The notes under the pieces are model-generated. The model worked only from the letters and a program-made list of their open reading frames with translations, did no database searches and was not told the DNA's origin. Made by a program: the position numbers and the translations under genes. DNA of 64,000 nt from Solanum dulcamara (Eukaryota; Streptophyta; Magnoliopsida; Solanales; Solanaceae): assembly GCF_947179165.1 (NCBI RefSeq), contig NC_077246.1, positions 73,660,421 through 73,724,420 of the forward strand, read 5' to 3'. Below are positions 11,499 to 24,490 of this stretch, piece by piece (position 1 is the first letter of the stretch; every line of letters starts with the position of its first letter).

Positions 11499-11534
11499 TG
11501 GGCTTTCTTTTTAGGCATGCTAAGGTAATGGGCT
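11499..11534. promoter_or_regulatory. Site II (TGGGCT) pair upstream of BRX1-like gene
   Basis: TGGGCT occurs at 11499-11504 and 11529-11534, 95-130 bp above the chosen ATG, with CCCTAAAACCC-like telo-box sequence (coding strand) near 11445-11456. Site II plus telo-box pairs are typical of plant ribosomal-protein and ribosome-biogenesis promoters, which supports the gene call. Function is inferred from motif and position only. Confidence 0.55.
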
Positions 11535-11706
11535 ACTAGAACTTTAGGGAGAATTAGGATTGTATTTGTGGTGGTGGTTGGCCGGAACTGTAGCCGGAGA
11601 GATTGTGAGAGTAACCGGACATTTTTTTTCCGCCGGAGAAGCTTCAATTTTTTGTGAAGTGATTTTTAGAAAAACAAAATGGTGCATTTCATATAAATAT
11701 ACTTAC

Positions 11707-12209
11707 ACCTTGTTTGGACGGTTGTTAAGTATTGCAAGTCTATTTTGATTGAAAATTAAATAAAAATATTGTTATATAATGATGAAAGATTTATTTTATG
11801 TAACGATTAACTTGATGTAATTGTATCGTTAGATATATTATTACATAATAATGAAAAGTCTCATTTTATGTAACGAGAATTGAAATAATTACGTTGTTAT
11901 CTTTTTTCCCCCTCATTTTAATTTTGCTTTCAAGAGTTCTGTTTTATTTATTAACTCCGTAGATTTTGAAATTATATAAGTGAATGTAAAAATTGTCAGC
12001 GTTCTATTCGAGACGAAGTACTTGTCGTCCCAAAACAAAAAGAATGGGGAAAAGGGCTCTAAAAAGCATTGTTTGTGATATTATTGACATGCAACATTAA
12101 ATATGGACGTGAATGATATAATATTTACAAATGTTTATTTATCAAAATAGTAATGCATAATAGGATACGATATATTATGAAATTAGGTGTGACAACCTTC
12201 CAAACAAGC
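11707..12209. mobile_element. MITE-like element with TTGTTTGGA inverted ends
   Basis: The left end CACCTTGTTTGGACGGTTGT (about 11707-11726) is the near reverse complement of the right end ACAACCTTCCAAACAAGCTA (about 12190-12209). Inside are repeated phrases 'taatgatgaaagatttattttatgtaacga' and no coding capacity. It is a non-autonomous DNA transposon of about 500 bp. Target duplication was not clear. Confidence 0.65.
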
Positions 12210-13107
12210 TATTAGGGGAGTGCAGAATATAGGTCTGAAATTGGATATTATTAGGAATTTGCCACTCTAATATTATGATTATAACGTGGGATTGCGCAAA
12301 TGACACGTACAAAACTACAAAGCCTTAATATTTATTGTTGACTCTTTATGCCACGTCAATTTTAATAATTGAGTTGTTTTAAATTTATTCAAAAAAGTCA
12401 TTTACAACTTACAACTTTTACTTGTAAGTCCATTCAAACAGGCCCTCACAGAGAAAAAGAAACAGAAATAGTTAATGAAATACGAGATAACTTATTAATA
12501 ATAATAATAAAAGTAGAAACAAAGAAGTTGATAGACAAATTAACCACTTTCATATATACATGAGCAAAATTTGATGTTAATTCTTATTATATGTTTGAGT
12601 AACTTACACACATCTCGATTTTTTTCGAGTTCCTTAAAAATGGGCTCAAAAAAGGAAGGGCGCTTTCGGGGAGAACCAAAGGGAAGTTCAGCTCCACTCT
12701 AAAAGGCAAAATAAAGAAAATAAATATTTATTATTTTTTTGCTAAATTTTCCAACAGCTCCACTGGGCAAGCAGATGCCAAACTAATAAAAGCTTCATCT
12801 TTGGAAAAAGGAAACTTGACGGAATGTCCAGGGGCAAATCGGTCACTAAGATAGAATTGGTGTCGACAACAGTTCTTGCTTAGCAGGATCAGGTCACCAG
12901 CCCATGACATAGTTTAAAGACAGATCCATTCGATTCCTTAACTTTTCGAGGACTCCTTCATTTTCAATTTTTCCAACCTTGGTTTCGTAGGATCAAGTCA
13001 GAAAGATTGAGAAAAAAGAATCACCTGATCTAATTCATTCTCAATAGCCACGAGATGATCATCGAGGCTACAAGCACCATCAATCTGTAGAAGATGCACA
13101 ACTTTTT
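12210..13107. other. Intergenic interval and probable 3' UTR of the TPR/J-domain gene
   Basis: No exon is seen. The GC-richer part from about 12640 to 13107 directly follows the stop codon of the leftward-transcribed TPR/J-domain gene and may be its 3' UTR. I see no other gene. Confidence 0.4.
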
Positions 13108-16100
13108 TTACCATCTGGGATGTGATTCTCCATAGGTTCTCCAATACTCTTGCCCATAGTGCCTACTACTATTACCAAATGGAGATCTATGAAAGTTAGA
13201 TTGTCTTCTAGACCAGTTGGTCCTCTCAAATGGAGAAGAGTAAGAATCAGAAGGTCTGCAAGAACCGCTGTTTCTCGCACCTTCCCTTTGAATATCCCAC
13301 ATTTCTTCTTCTTCTAAATCGTGCTTTGCACGCTGCAAAGCAGAAATAATAATACACAAGTTAGTAACTTACCCACACAGGAGCTATGTTGCTCGGACCC
13401 TCCAAAAATACCTCAGGAGGCATGTGGGATCCTCCAAAAGTAGTTGGAGGATCCGACACGGGTGCAGAAGCATTTTTGGGAAGTCCGGGCAACATAGCAC
13501 AGGAGAAACATAAACCCTTTCCCAATTTATCTTTACCAATTTTTATTTGTCCCTAAAGTATACATCTTTCTTAAAATGGCAGTTTACATATAATAAAGCA
13601 ACTACTTTGGGTAAAATTTTGAATTTTGTGCGACATTTTTATAGATTCTCCTTTTTCTAACGACATAAATCATAATCATCAAGAATATTCTACTGGATGT
13701 TAAAAGTCTAAATCTGCATGGCATACACATGCAGCTTGCAAAGCTAGTAAGATGACAGTGCTGGAGAAGCATATGATCAAATTATCAATAGTGTACCTTG
13801 TTGGAATTTGAGAGAACTGCATATGCCTCCCCAATCAACTTGAATAGCCTATCAGCATCATTGCGAACAGTCTCAGAGATCTCTTTCCACAACCCTCCAT
13901 CATCCACGGCATCACTCCTTGCCAAAATTTGACCCGCCTACATAAACAATATAATGATTAATGAGTACACTATCAACTATTAATTCAACCTCTGAACTCT
14001 AAAAAGCATGCGACTTGGACCTTGTCAGGATGATGTCTGAGGGCTGCTTTCCTATATGCCTTCTTGATGTCAGATTCTGTATCAGATGACTTGATTCCCC
14101 TGCCAAAGAGAGTTTAAGGTCACAGATATCTCAAATGCATAAGAATATTTCACAGATGTTCAGAAAGCAAAGGTTACAAGAGGTACACACTAGCTCTAGC
14201 TAAACACACACCGGAGTATCATCCACCAGATGCAAGATCTTCAGGTCAGAAACATTGACAATGTGAATCTGGTATATTTCAATGTAGAACAACCAGTTTC
14301 TCAACTTCAAATAGTCAAATTTTAACAGAGGAAACTTCTTCATGGAAAGTGAAGTAATACTACATCAAATGCAAGAAGTGAATGCACACTTTGTATCAGA
14401 GAAGTACTGCACCAACCACATAAAAGCAGAACATGTATTTTAAGACTAGACACAAAGACGCAAGTAGCCAGTAGGTATTTGCTTTCTCATTGCATAAAAT
14501 AGCAGTTTTAGGACCATCGCAAAAATGTTTCAAAGCATTCCTTCTACCGAACACCACTCTTATGTGATTGGATTAGTACAATAGTAGAGACACAACTATT
14601 ATAATAAATCATGCCAGATTACACTTAAAAATTGGCTAAAATTAGACCTGAAAAAGTGAACAATATACGAGACAAAGGAAGCATATTACAAGAGTTCAAG
14701 TATCAGAAACGGGAGATAATATATATTTTCATGTACAATTGAAAACTTACAATTGAAAGTGCTATGTAATGCAGGGACAATGAAGAAACAAGGACATTCG
14801 ACTTGGAAAGGATGGAATGCCAAATAACAGCAAAGAATGACAAGCCTCATACAGTCGCGTTCAATTCATTTATTCTCATTGAAAAGTTTCTCGTTTTATC
14901 AAAATTTTATCTATGAAGGAATTCAATGGTAATTGGAATGAGATTGGAACTTACAAAATAAGATAAAGATCCAATGACGTTCCTCTCTTAGCCTTCTCCT
15001 GAATTGACGAAAGCTGCCGACGAGTTCGCTTTGCTTCTTTAGCACTGCTTCCATTTGACTTATCCAGCGCCTCAGATTGTCGAGTCCTTTCTTGTGATTG
15101 AGCTTCCTGAAGGGATATGAGCCTCTCAAGATCATTTACAGCATGCCCATAGTCTCTAATCATCTCATGTAAGGTAGCCCTCCTTGAAACAGCCTGCCAA
15201 ATTTAGAAGACCGAGCAGATCAGTTAAAAGTCCACTTCAGACACAAAATAACTAAGATGGCTGTGACAATATGGACAGCATAATTAATGTTACAATCTCG
15301 AGGAGCAGCTCCCTATAATTAATGTTACACCAAATTTGCGTTGTAAATCAATAGTAGAGCATCCAAGATAAACTACAACTGGGAGGACTTAAAATCTTAA
15401 CTGACACCACAACTTCCGCAAATATCACCATTTTTACCTGTTACAAGTTATTTTCCACAAAGTGATGATGCATGTCAACCTAACTGAAAACGTTAAATAT
15501 CTAGTAAAAATCTTCTGCAGTTTTGGTGTTTTCTTTTCCTGCTTCTGCTGTATATGTTGATCCAGTGTTTATATAGTGGAGATACAATAAATTGTTTTTA
15601 TTCTAAGCCCTGAGGATGCAGAGGCTGAGAACTTTGGCTGTTTCTTTTAAAACATAGATTCATATGTTTTTTTAAAAAAGGTGAAAATAACATGACAAAA
15701 ATGATATTACATGACTTACTGAAGATAAGAATTAGGAAATTATTAATAGAGAATGATAATAAATATTTTAATCTGCCAGTTGGAGGAAATCACAATCTCA
15801 GGGTGCTTTTCTGAAACTTGCCACAGGATAAATGAGTTAACCAATCTCTCTCATTTTCTACCCTATGGAAAATCCGTACAAGAAAATCTCCATAAAAAGG
15901 CAATTCTTAAATCAAATCTAAAATATAATGCTGTCCTATTTTTCTATTCTCCTTTATAGTTGAGAACTTTCAGGAGGAAAAAAGGAGGAAGAGAGAATGT
16001 GCGTTCAAATCCAGGTATGGCCTTGTGAGCTTAGTTGTCCAGCAGACTCTTACACCAGTTATGGCCGCCCCCCACAAGGAAACAATCTACGGAGCATCCT

Positions 16101-19100
16101 TTCGAACAATCAGCTAACAGAAGCAGTAAAATATTTTTCTGTTAAGTATGTAAGCAATTGGGAAGTGATGTAGAGAGTTGGCTTACAGTCAACTACTACT
16201 TCTCAAAATTACTTTTGGTGATTTTTGGAGGGGAGAACAAAGCTAGCCTTTTGGAATACAGAACCTAACAGCAACTGAAAAAAAATCTTACGTTCCTATT
16301 ATTTTACATTCAAATTAATTTTGACGTTTAGTTTTTTTTCTTTTTTTTGTGTGTGTGTAATTGGGGAGAGGGGTTCAAAACAATAATTTTTTTGATTGGT
16401 AAACAAGAGATTTTATAAATAGGATAAAATCAGACACCAAGAAGGTGATCGGGAAGTACAAGGTTGGGCAGTCCCCAAATGCTAAAATAACAGAAAAAGG
16501 GGATAACCTCTATACAAAAGAACCTACTCGTGAAACGAGTTAATGACGTCTATCAGTTTGTGTGTCTCATATACATCCTGGAGTTTACACCAAAAAAGCT
16601 AGCATATACACACTTAATATTTCATCTCATGCAGAGTGATTGCTTTGCCCTACAAACACCAAGAATTCCTTCCTCTCCATAGAACCCAACACACACATGC
16701 TGGAACAGAGAAAGTTCTCGCTGAAGTTTGTATTCATTCTCTAATCCTAATACTTGCTCCTTTGTAGGAGTGGTGACTGCTACTCCAATAAACAATGTCT
16801 AATAAGGTGAAGACATGGAAACATAGCAAAGGCCTCAAGATTACTAGCATTGTTACTCTTCCTGTTGCATTACGGCTTAACAGATTGTAAAACTATCCAG
16901 ATCTATTAAGTTCCCGCTCACAATATCCTTACTGACACCTTATTTAAGGTTTCATTTAAAAAGAAAGGGAACTTACTAAAGGTTATCGAAGATAGTTAGA
17001 AAGAGAAAAGCAAAAGACTGCTTAGAGCATGTTAGCAAACAAACCTTTGTGTAGTTCTTGTCAAGAGCAATGGCAAGACTGCAATCTGCAATGGCATCAA
17101 CAATTTGACCAAGAGCTTGGTGAGCAGCAGCTCGATTGCTGAAACAGATAGCTGCAAAAGGACGTGACTCAACACTGCTGGATATAGCAGCAGTATAATG
17201 TTCAATAGCTTCCATATATTTTCCAGATTTAAATGCCTCGTTTCCGGCTTTCTGTTTTAGAGAGGAAAACAATAAACTACTTCAGAAAAGCTAGTTGAAG
17301 CAGAATCAAACTGAAGAAAACACTTACAAGAACGAATGTGGAATTGTACAACCGAAAAGACGAGGAACAAATAGTCAATAATTTTGGTCAACCCAATACC
17401 AGATAGAATCCTAAAACAACAGGTAAAATACCTTGCAATGCAAAAGTTCACGAATAGTGGCTGCTAGAGGAGATGATGATTCCTGGGTCATGATTCCAGA
17501 TCTACAGAAAGGTTGAGCAAATTACTCAATAATATTCCTGAAAGAAGAGGAGGAAGAGAATTGAAGATGCTTCTTGAAAGTTCAGGTTTACCTTTTCCCA
17601 ACAGAAACCATTTTCTCTTGTTTCTCAATTAAGTCAAGGGCCATCTCAAGCTTTCCAAGATGGAAGTGCGCCCTGGACTTGAGGAGCCATCTCCAAAGCA
17701 TCAAAGAGGAGCTTTTGCTATCGACATAATTTAAGTTTATGAAGTCAGAAGTAAAGTTCTTTTCAGCAATATCAAGAGAATTTTCGCACAGCTCAATCAC
17801 TTCATTATACATCTGCAGCTGTAAAATATTACAGTAATGGCACACAGAATTCAGAATCAAGTTGCAATAAGTTTTTACGTTTTATAAGCTACCTAGTTTA
17901 AAAAGAAAAAGATATTCAAAATTTATAATAGCACACTACCACACACCTTGCAAAGAGCCTCTCCTTTCATTTCAAGTAACTTTTCTGAATAGCAGCTGAT
18001 AGACAAGGCTTCATTGGTAATTCCAAGTGCAATTTTTCCTGCATCTGGAGTTCTTTGTTGCAAAAGTTCGGCACAGCGATGCAAATGTTCAGATACTTTC
18101 TGCCACCAATAAGTAACCCCATCAGAAGTTCACCAAGATAATATTAATTTTGTAGCACACTCTATGCGGGATAACAATCCAGGAACTAAAACAACAAAAT
18201 CACACATTTGTCCTTCTCCAAGGATTTTAACCCAATTCTTTTAAGAAAGACAATTTTAAAATTGGAAATATATTTTTTTCCAAATTTATCCAGTTTGACC
18301 AAACAGATATATTATATTATAAACGAACCAACTTATTCTTGTAGTGTCTAGAAGATGATAGAAATCATCTATTGTTTATGGTGTTTCGGTTATTGCACCA
18401 ATTTGTTGTTGTTACTATTTCCTTATTAATTGCTATGTTTTCTTCACTATCATTTTTCCTTTTCATACCTACTTTGATTTGTTGTAATCAAGCCGAGGGT
18501 TCTACGGAAATAGCCTCTCTACCTCCACAACCACGAGGTAGGGGTAAGCTCTGTGTGCACTCTACCCTCCTCATTCCTCACTTGTGGGATTTCACTGGGT
18601 ATGTAATTCTAAATGAACCAACTTGATTTCGAACCCAAAGTTGATTTCACTTCCCTTTCTGGGAGGCTACTCCGGCAACTTATGGCAGGAATGTTTGATA
18701 ACAGTATATTCTATAATGCGGGTTTCAAATCTTACGGCATCACTAGGTGTAAATACAGTGCAGAAACCTAGTGTGAATGGTTCGAGCACAGTTGGAATTT
18801 AATGAGGACGGTAAAGGTTAGCGTTAAAGTCTTGGAAGTGGTTAGTTTCAGAATTTATTGAAGCATCGGAGCAGGGGAAAGTAGTTAGGAGATGGAAATT
18901 AAAGGACCACTTCTCAGAATTTTATTGTTCTCTTAGATACAATGAAAACAGTAGATACATCAGCTTTATTTCCATTCAAGTACAGACCAAATCTGTCATT
19001 ATTACACCGGAATCTACATACAAAGGAGGTTGGGAAGATATTGCACACAAAAAAGCAATGTTTATCTATGAGCCAACAGGAGAACAAGAACCACAGAATA

Positions 19101-22100
19101 ACATCGCAAGGCAACTTGGAGGCTCTTTCAAAGAGACCTTCGACAGCAACAGATGGACGACGGAGGCAACAAAGAAGACACAGATTCAAGCTGTAATGAT
19201 CACATAAGAATCACAGGTGGAATGTTGGCATCGGATAAAGATCTGCTCAATTAGATGTATCGTCGGAAAATTCCAGAATCCATTACAACTCATTACAGGA
19301 GACTCCAACCTTTAATGATATGAGGAGATGGGCATGCAATATAGAAAATCAGATGGGTGAGGCCAAGGAATATCGAAGGTATTCTAAAATGCTGAACAGT
19401 GTGGCCAATGCAACAGAAAAGGAGGAGAGACGGAAGATTGTCCCAGCATGTATATGGTGGACAAAGAAATCAGAGATGCTTTGAGGGCAAGCAAAACAAC
19501 TAGCTCTTTATTACTTTTGGTGTAAACAGGAAGTGTTAGCCAAACAAAAGATATTTTTGATGTTTTAGATTATTTGTAACAAAAAGTACAAAGGAACTCG
19601 AGTTGTAAGTTTTAGTACTTCTGGAGGGAACTACATTTTTTGATGTAGTATACCTGTGGAGATATTGTTGAAAAGTTACCATTCTCTAAAAAAAAATAAA
19701 AGAACAGACACCAACCAATAAAAGTCTATTCACTAAATAATCCCATTATTATTTGATCCCCGTATTATAATCCTGTCACTATATTCCCAGTACAACTTGT
19801 TACCCAACCAAACAACCCCCTAAAGGAACCAAAATTTATTTTAAAGGAGGGTCAATTTTCTTTAGCAGATTTACCTCTAGAAGATTAAAGAAAAAGAAAA
19901 GATATTATTTTTATCAGAGAAAGAAAAAGAAAAGCTACTGCTCACATTTCTTTAGAACTTTATGTCTGTGCTGAATATTTTGCCCAACAAATATGCCCGA
20001 AAGTACTTTGCAATAACTGGTGAAATTCATAAGAATGGGATAGTGTCATATTATAATATTTCTTTTAATTTCATGAAATCAAGGCATATCTTCATCAAAA
20101 TCTCTTTAATACCTACACTCAAAAAGCACCTCAGGAAAGAAGATTATTGATGTATTGTGCCAACAGATACAATCCTATGCAAAAATCTGTATAGAATAAC
20201 CACAGTAGCTTAGGGACATGTTACAAACTTAGGAAGTCAAGCTCCTTGTCAACAATGTTGAATGTCTGAAAGTAAGTCCGCAGACCACCACATGTTTCAC
20301 AACCCCAATATAACTCATTATCAATACCTCCCAATCTTACTAATTAAGCATTTTTTTCATTGAACAGTATTTAGGCATTCCGGAAGAAGAATTTAAGCTA
20401 AGCAGATATCATCACTATTGTAAAACAAGTAATTGACAACATCACGAACATTCTCCCATTAATTTAAACTTAATTTGACTAGCATGTCGATTAAGAAGGA
20501 AAAGTATAGCAGCAAGAATCAAATTACAGTTAGGGAAGTTTTTAGATGAGAAGAATTTATGCCAAGATTACGGCCACATAGACAAGTAATAGTCTACAAC
20601 AACAACAACATACCCAATGTAATCTCATAAGAAGTAAAGTCTACATCATTTTGAATAATTGGAATTCCGAAAAAATTGCCATTCAAAGAAATAGGTAAGC
20701 ACTGGGGCTGGTGGGAGCATCAATTACATGGGAAAAGCAAAAATTGGTCACCTGTGCTTTTTGCAAGCCTTCTGCTGCTTCAATTGTAATTCTCCTATCC
20801 AGGCACAAATTCATTCTTGATTCCAAGCAATTGTTGTAATTCTTAATTGCTTCTTCGACCTCACCAAGAACCAGATAACAACTGGCATGCAAAGATTGTC
20901 AAGATATATAAGTTTGTGAACAGATAATTCACTCATGAAGGAAAAGATAACAGTCTAATAAAAGAACACACTGCATAGGGTTCAAAACTCAACAGACTTC
21001 TTTCTGGAATAAGGAAATTGAAGCAGATGATGATTATACGACACCTAATGATATCACTAGCCCTCATCTTCTATTTTTCTCCATACAGGATCAAAATAAA
21101 TTGGACCAGATTAAATCCAGGACCTTTGTCTGTTCAAATATCATGTTAAAGTATATGACCATCTCATATAAAAGCTTAAGTTGTTAGAGAGAGTACATTT
21201 TTATTTACCTAAGTATGTCTTCAACATTTTCTCTCAGTGTTTATTAATGAAAAAGTAGTTTCTATCAGTGTTAGATATGGAATATTCATGTTATAAACAT
21301 CAGATGCCACATATAGAACCCTTACTTTGCTGCTCTTAGTTTTACTTTAAGAAAGTGAGGGTCTAAGGCAGCTGCAGATGTACAATCACTGATGGCTTCC
21401 CTCATCCTTCTAAGTGACATTCGTGTGGCAGCTCGGTTGCTGTAGCATAACAAAAGAGGCTCAGGGCAAGAGCCTGAAATTTCTGTAGCAGAGACTGATT
21501 TGATACCCTTAGTGTATAAATCCTCAGCTTCCGAAAGATTTCCAGCCTTGTAGGCTTGGTTTCCCCTGATACAGATAAAATCATTGTAAATATGAAGGAC
21601 AAGTTCATAATGCTTAATATCAGGATGTGATAGTTCCAGTAAAAAGTCAGAACACATCCATAATGATGAAACAATTGCAGCAAAATTAGAAAACCGAAAA
21701 CTCAAAGGAAATCGTGACAATGTATAACAATTCACCAAAGAGTAGCTCAAAGATATTAGCACCTGATCCGCCACTTTTCACAGGCTTCACGGCCATTGAG
21801 CCCCAGCATCCCATGGTCTTCGACTGCTTTAGACACATGTATCCCTTTATTTCGCATATGAGATGTAACTCCATTTGGGATGTCTGCTGAACTTTTGCGA
21901 CCAAAGGAAGAATGTTGAACTGTGTCAGTGGAAAACTCGACTTTTCTGTGATTTAAGTTATTTGAACCACTATCAACTTTCAATTTGTATTTTTTCCTAT
22001 ATTGATGCCTTATGGATGATAACCCATCTTGAGCAGAAGGTGAAGTGTAGGAACTAAAATCTCTCTGAGTATCAGAGTCCTTTTCAGAATCAGTCCCAGA

Positions 22101-24323
22101 AAATTTCTCATTTCCTTCTCCACATTTCTTGTGAGAGTCATTGAAAACAGGTGTGTCTTTGTTAGCAACCACATCGTCCTTGATTTCAGTTGCCCTGGTA
22201 GAATTATCAGCAGAAGTAGAAGAATTTGTATCCTGATATGGTGAAAAATCCATAGGTGAACAACATCCAGGAGACTGATCATTGTGCGTGGAACTGTTTT
22301 CGTTGGAAAGATCAGTCTGCGCAGCTAACCTCTGTACCAAGGTTTCTTGCCTCAATGACTTCTTCTTTTTCACTTTTTTGTCCCTCAATCTGCTACTTGT
22401 TCCACAACCCAACTTTTCATTCACTCCAGGAAATAAATTAGCACTAAAAGAAAATGATTTACTTGAATTGGACGCACTAAAATCGGAAAAGGACTTCCCA
22501 GGTATAAATGGTGTGCTTGGAAAGCTGAATTCTTCTTTCTTCTCATCTCGATGGTCAGAAGGTGCTTCAGGGGTGTCAACTTTGTGCTGGGAACCAAAAC
22601 TCTCTGGTCTAAATAATGGAAAGGTCATCTTATCCCTCTCAATGTCACTATTCAGATGATTCTGCGGCAATTCACTCGAGACATCAAACTCACTACTAAA
22701 ATTTATTGGCTGATTTTCTTTCCCAGAGATTCCTGCTGAGAAGCCAAATGAATTTATTTGCTCACTGGAAAGACCAGACTTTGTATGCACTGTTTCTCCA
22801 GGCATCCTTTGGTCCTTGCTTCCCTTTAATGAACTAGCAAAAATTTCACCAATTTCAGATGCACAGGCTTTCTTGGCATTTGATTCTCCATCAATGGTAT
22901 CAGCTTTATCAAAACCAGAGCTACTAACAGGATCTTTTAAATTGACATCCTTGGGCAGATCACAAGAATTACAAGTACCGTTTTCAGTGGAAACATTTGA
23001 AGTACTTTGGTTAGATCCAAAAACAAATACATTCTGGAGGGTGACATGTGACTTTTCATTCAAACCATTGGTCTTCTTAGCACCATTAATCGGTGCTGGC
23101 TGGCCAATGTTCAATGAATTCATCTCATCGGAGAGTTTATAAATGGGGTTTTTAAGTAAGTCAGTGTCTACAATATTCCTACTACTTGAATCAAACTTGA
23201 GCTTCCCATCAGAATCCATGTCACTTTTTGGGGCATTCCAACAACCATTGTGATTTTGGATCTTTCCCCGACTAAAATTCTCCACGTCTTCAGCAACTTT
23301 ACCATCTTCGTTCACTTTGTTCTTCCCTTTGACGCCACAACCAAAAACAAAAGTGCCATTCAGTTTTGGACCCTGATACTTTGGCCCCCTGTATGCTTCA
23401 TCTTTATTACACACTCCATTTCCTAAGTCAACGTTAGGTTTACAAGCATCAAAAACAAAGTTAGCATTTACTTTATCTGATTGCAATGTACTTCCATTAG
23501 TAACTTCTTCAAAGTGGAAAATACTAGACTGCTCATTTTTATGAGACCCACTCGAGCAATTCCTGACCTCAACACCTTGTGGTTGTCCTACATTGCCACT
23601 AGACTTTCTCAGTCCAAATTCCAATTTTGACTCTGAATTTCCACTGCTCTCACAACAGTCAGGCTCCTTATTAGACACATTCAGATAGGACGTCAAGCTG
23701 CTCTTATTTGTCCGATCACCATTCTTGCTCTTCGAGTTAAACTTCAAGCTACTGGTGTTATTAGCTCCGAAAACAAAACCCAAATTCTCCAAACTTGAAT
23801 CCAAACCAGATAAATTCTTACTAGCACCAAAAACAAAACCCTCATTACCATTTTTTCCAATTCTACAGTCCCCCATTCCCTCCACATTCCCAAAAGATTC
23901 TCCATTTTTTTTGTTCAACATTTTGCCCGAATTCGCAGCAACATCACTCTTATTAGCACCAAAAACAGCACCTAAACTCTCCAAAATCGTATTCAAAGTA
24001 GAATCACTCTTACCAGCACAAAAACCAAAGTTCACATTGTCACTAACCTTGGGTATCGGGTCGACCCGATTAAAACTCGATTCCTTCGGATCGACTTGAG
24101 GACCCGATTGTTTCCTCATTTTCACGAGCCTCGGCTTCCTCCTTGATCGAACCGGAAAATCCGAACCTGGTTTGGGAACCGACGATGACATAGGAAAGAA
24201 GCAATCAAACCCTGCATCGAGCTTACATCTAGAGGAGGAGTTGGAATCAGCGTTGGTTTTGGATGATTGAACGGATGAACTTACTGAAGATCGGAAATTT
24301 GTGGCGGCCGACGACGACGACAT
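13108..24323 (-). CDS. TPR and J-domain co-chaperone with FG-like N-terminal half
   Basis: Predicted Hsp70/Hsp90 co-chaperone related to plant TPR15/TPR16 and animal DNAJC7. Eleven exons: 21763-24323, 21326-21565, 20752-20881, 17947-18099, 17592-17812, 17432-17501, 17045-17251, 14955-15193, 14021-14099, 13797-13937 and 13108-13332 (4266 nt, 1421 aa, all phases close). Residues 1-853 (one giant exon) are Ser/Asn-rich, with repeated FVFGA, VFGAN and FGFSAG motifs and basic patches. TPR helices start at GNQAYKAGNLSEAEDLYTKG (about 856) with CYSNRAATRMSLRRMREAI; a second TPR block starts at KAGNEAFKSGKYMEAIEHY (about 1126) with CFSNRAAAHQALG. The J-domain begins LDLYLILGIKSSDTESDIKK, with the HPD triad at about 1297-1299 and an enlarged loop before LFKLIGEAYAVLSN. 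The tail is Ser/Arg/Trp/Tyr-rich. Introns carry many mobile-element remnants. Confidence 0.95.
13383..13498. mobile_element. Fold-back MITE (TATGTTGCTCGGA family) in intron 10
   Basis: GCTATGTTGCTCGGAC at the left end pairs with GTCCGGGCAACATAGC at the right, and the centre also folds ('ggatcctccaaaagtag' against 'ttggaggatcc'). About 116 bp with no coding capacity. A second member of the same family is at 59255-59390 in the glucanase intron. Confidence 0.8.
16380..16830. other. Possible retroelement fragment in intron 7 of the TPR/J-domain gene
   Basis: This part of a 1.85 kb intron is GC-richer than its surroundings ('gatcgggaagtacaaggttgggcagtcccc') and looks foreign to the intron. I could not assign it to a family or find ends. 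Confidence 0.25.
18370..18607 (+). mobile_element. SINE/RTE-type 3' tail in intron 3
   Basis: A T-rich lead-in is followed by 'gccgagggttctacggaaatagcctctctacc', 'gaggtaggggtaagctctgtg' and 'cacttgtgggatttcactgggtatg'. This is the signature order of the 3' part of Solanaceae TS/Au-type SINEs and their RTE LINE partners. The usual TTG tail is degraded. Confidence 0.7.
18800..19560 (+). mobile_element. LINE remnant (broken reading frames) in intron 3
   Basis: Translated in shifting plus-strand frames, the segment gives VIITPESTYKGGWEDIA near 19000 and, further on, RKIVPACIWWT and ALYYFWCKQEVL near 19440-19540. These recall the C-terminal region of Solanaceae LINE ORF2 (PACIWWTIWKERN, then a FWCKQ segment). 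Stops and frameshifts are frequent and the catalytic core is absent, so it is a dead 3'-end copy. Confidence 0.55.
20596..20655 (-). mobile_element. SINE/RTE 3' tail fragment, reverse
   Basis: 'ctacaacaacaacaacatacccaatgtaatctcataagaagtaaagtctac' is the reverse complement of the CACTGGGTATGTTGTTGTTG ending of the same repeat family as 18370-18607. Only about 60 bp remain. Confidence 0.6.
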
Positions 24324-24490
24324 AATCCGATGAGATAATTGGTTATCAAAAAAAAAAAAAAATTGGGGATTTAGGGCTTTTGATTCTTTGATTATTTTTT
24401 TTTGCTTTGTGATGAATGTTTCTGTGGTTTTGGGTTTTTGTTAAGAGGAGAGCAGGGCAATTAGGGGTTTTAGGTTGAAGTTTGAAGGGT
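24324..24490 (-). promoter_or_regulatory. Leader/promoter of the TPR/J-domain gene with telo-box-like motifs
   Basis: Just above the ATG lie a poly-A (plus strand) tract at about 24349-24362, TTTAGGG at 24370-24376 and TTAGGGGTTTTAGG at 24461-24474. These read as CCCTAAA-type telo-box sequences on the coding strand. The arrangement suggests a TATA-less housekeeping promoter. Confidence 0.4.

Noticed and set aside
18942..19196. Plus-strand 84-codon frame in an intron
   Set aside because: The flanking frames show it belongs to a broken LINE copy read in the wrong frame.
22282..24099. Several plus-strand open frames (for example 22282-22659, 22816-23142, 23725-24099)
   Set aside because: They are antisense shadows of the giant first exon of the TPR/J-domain gene, without splice or promoter context.
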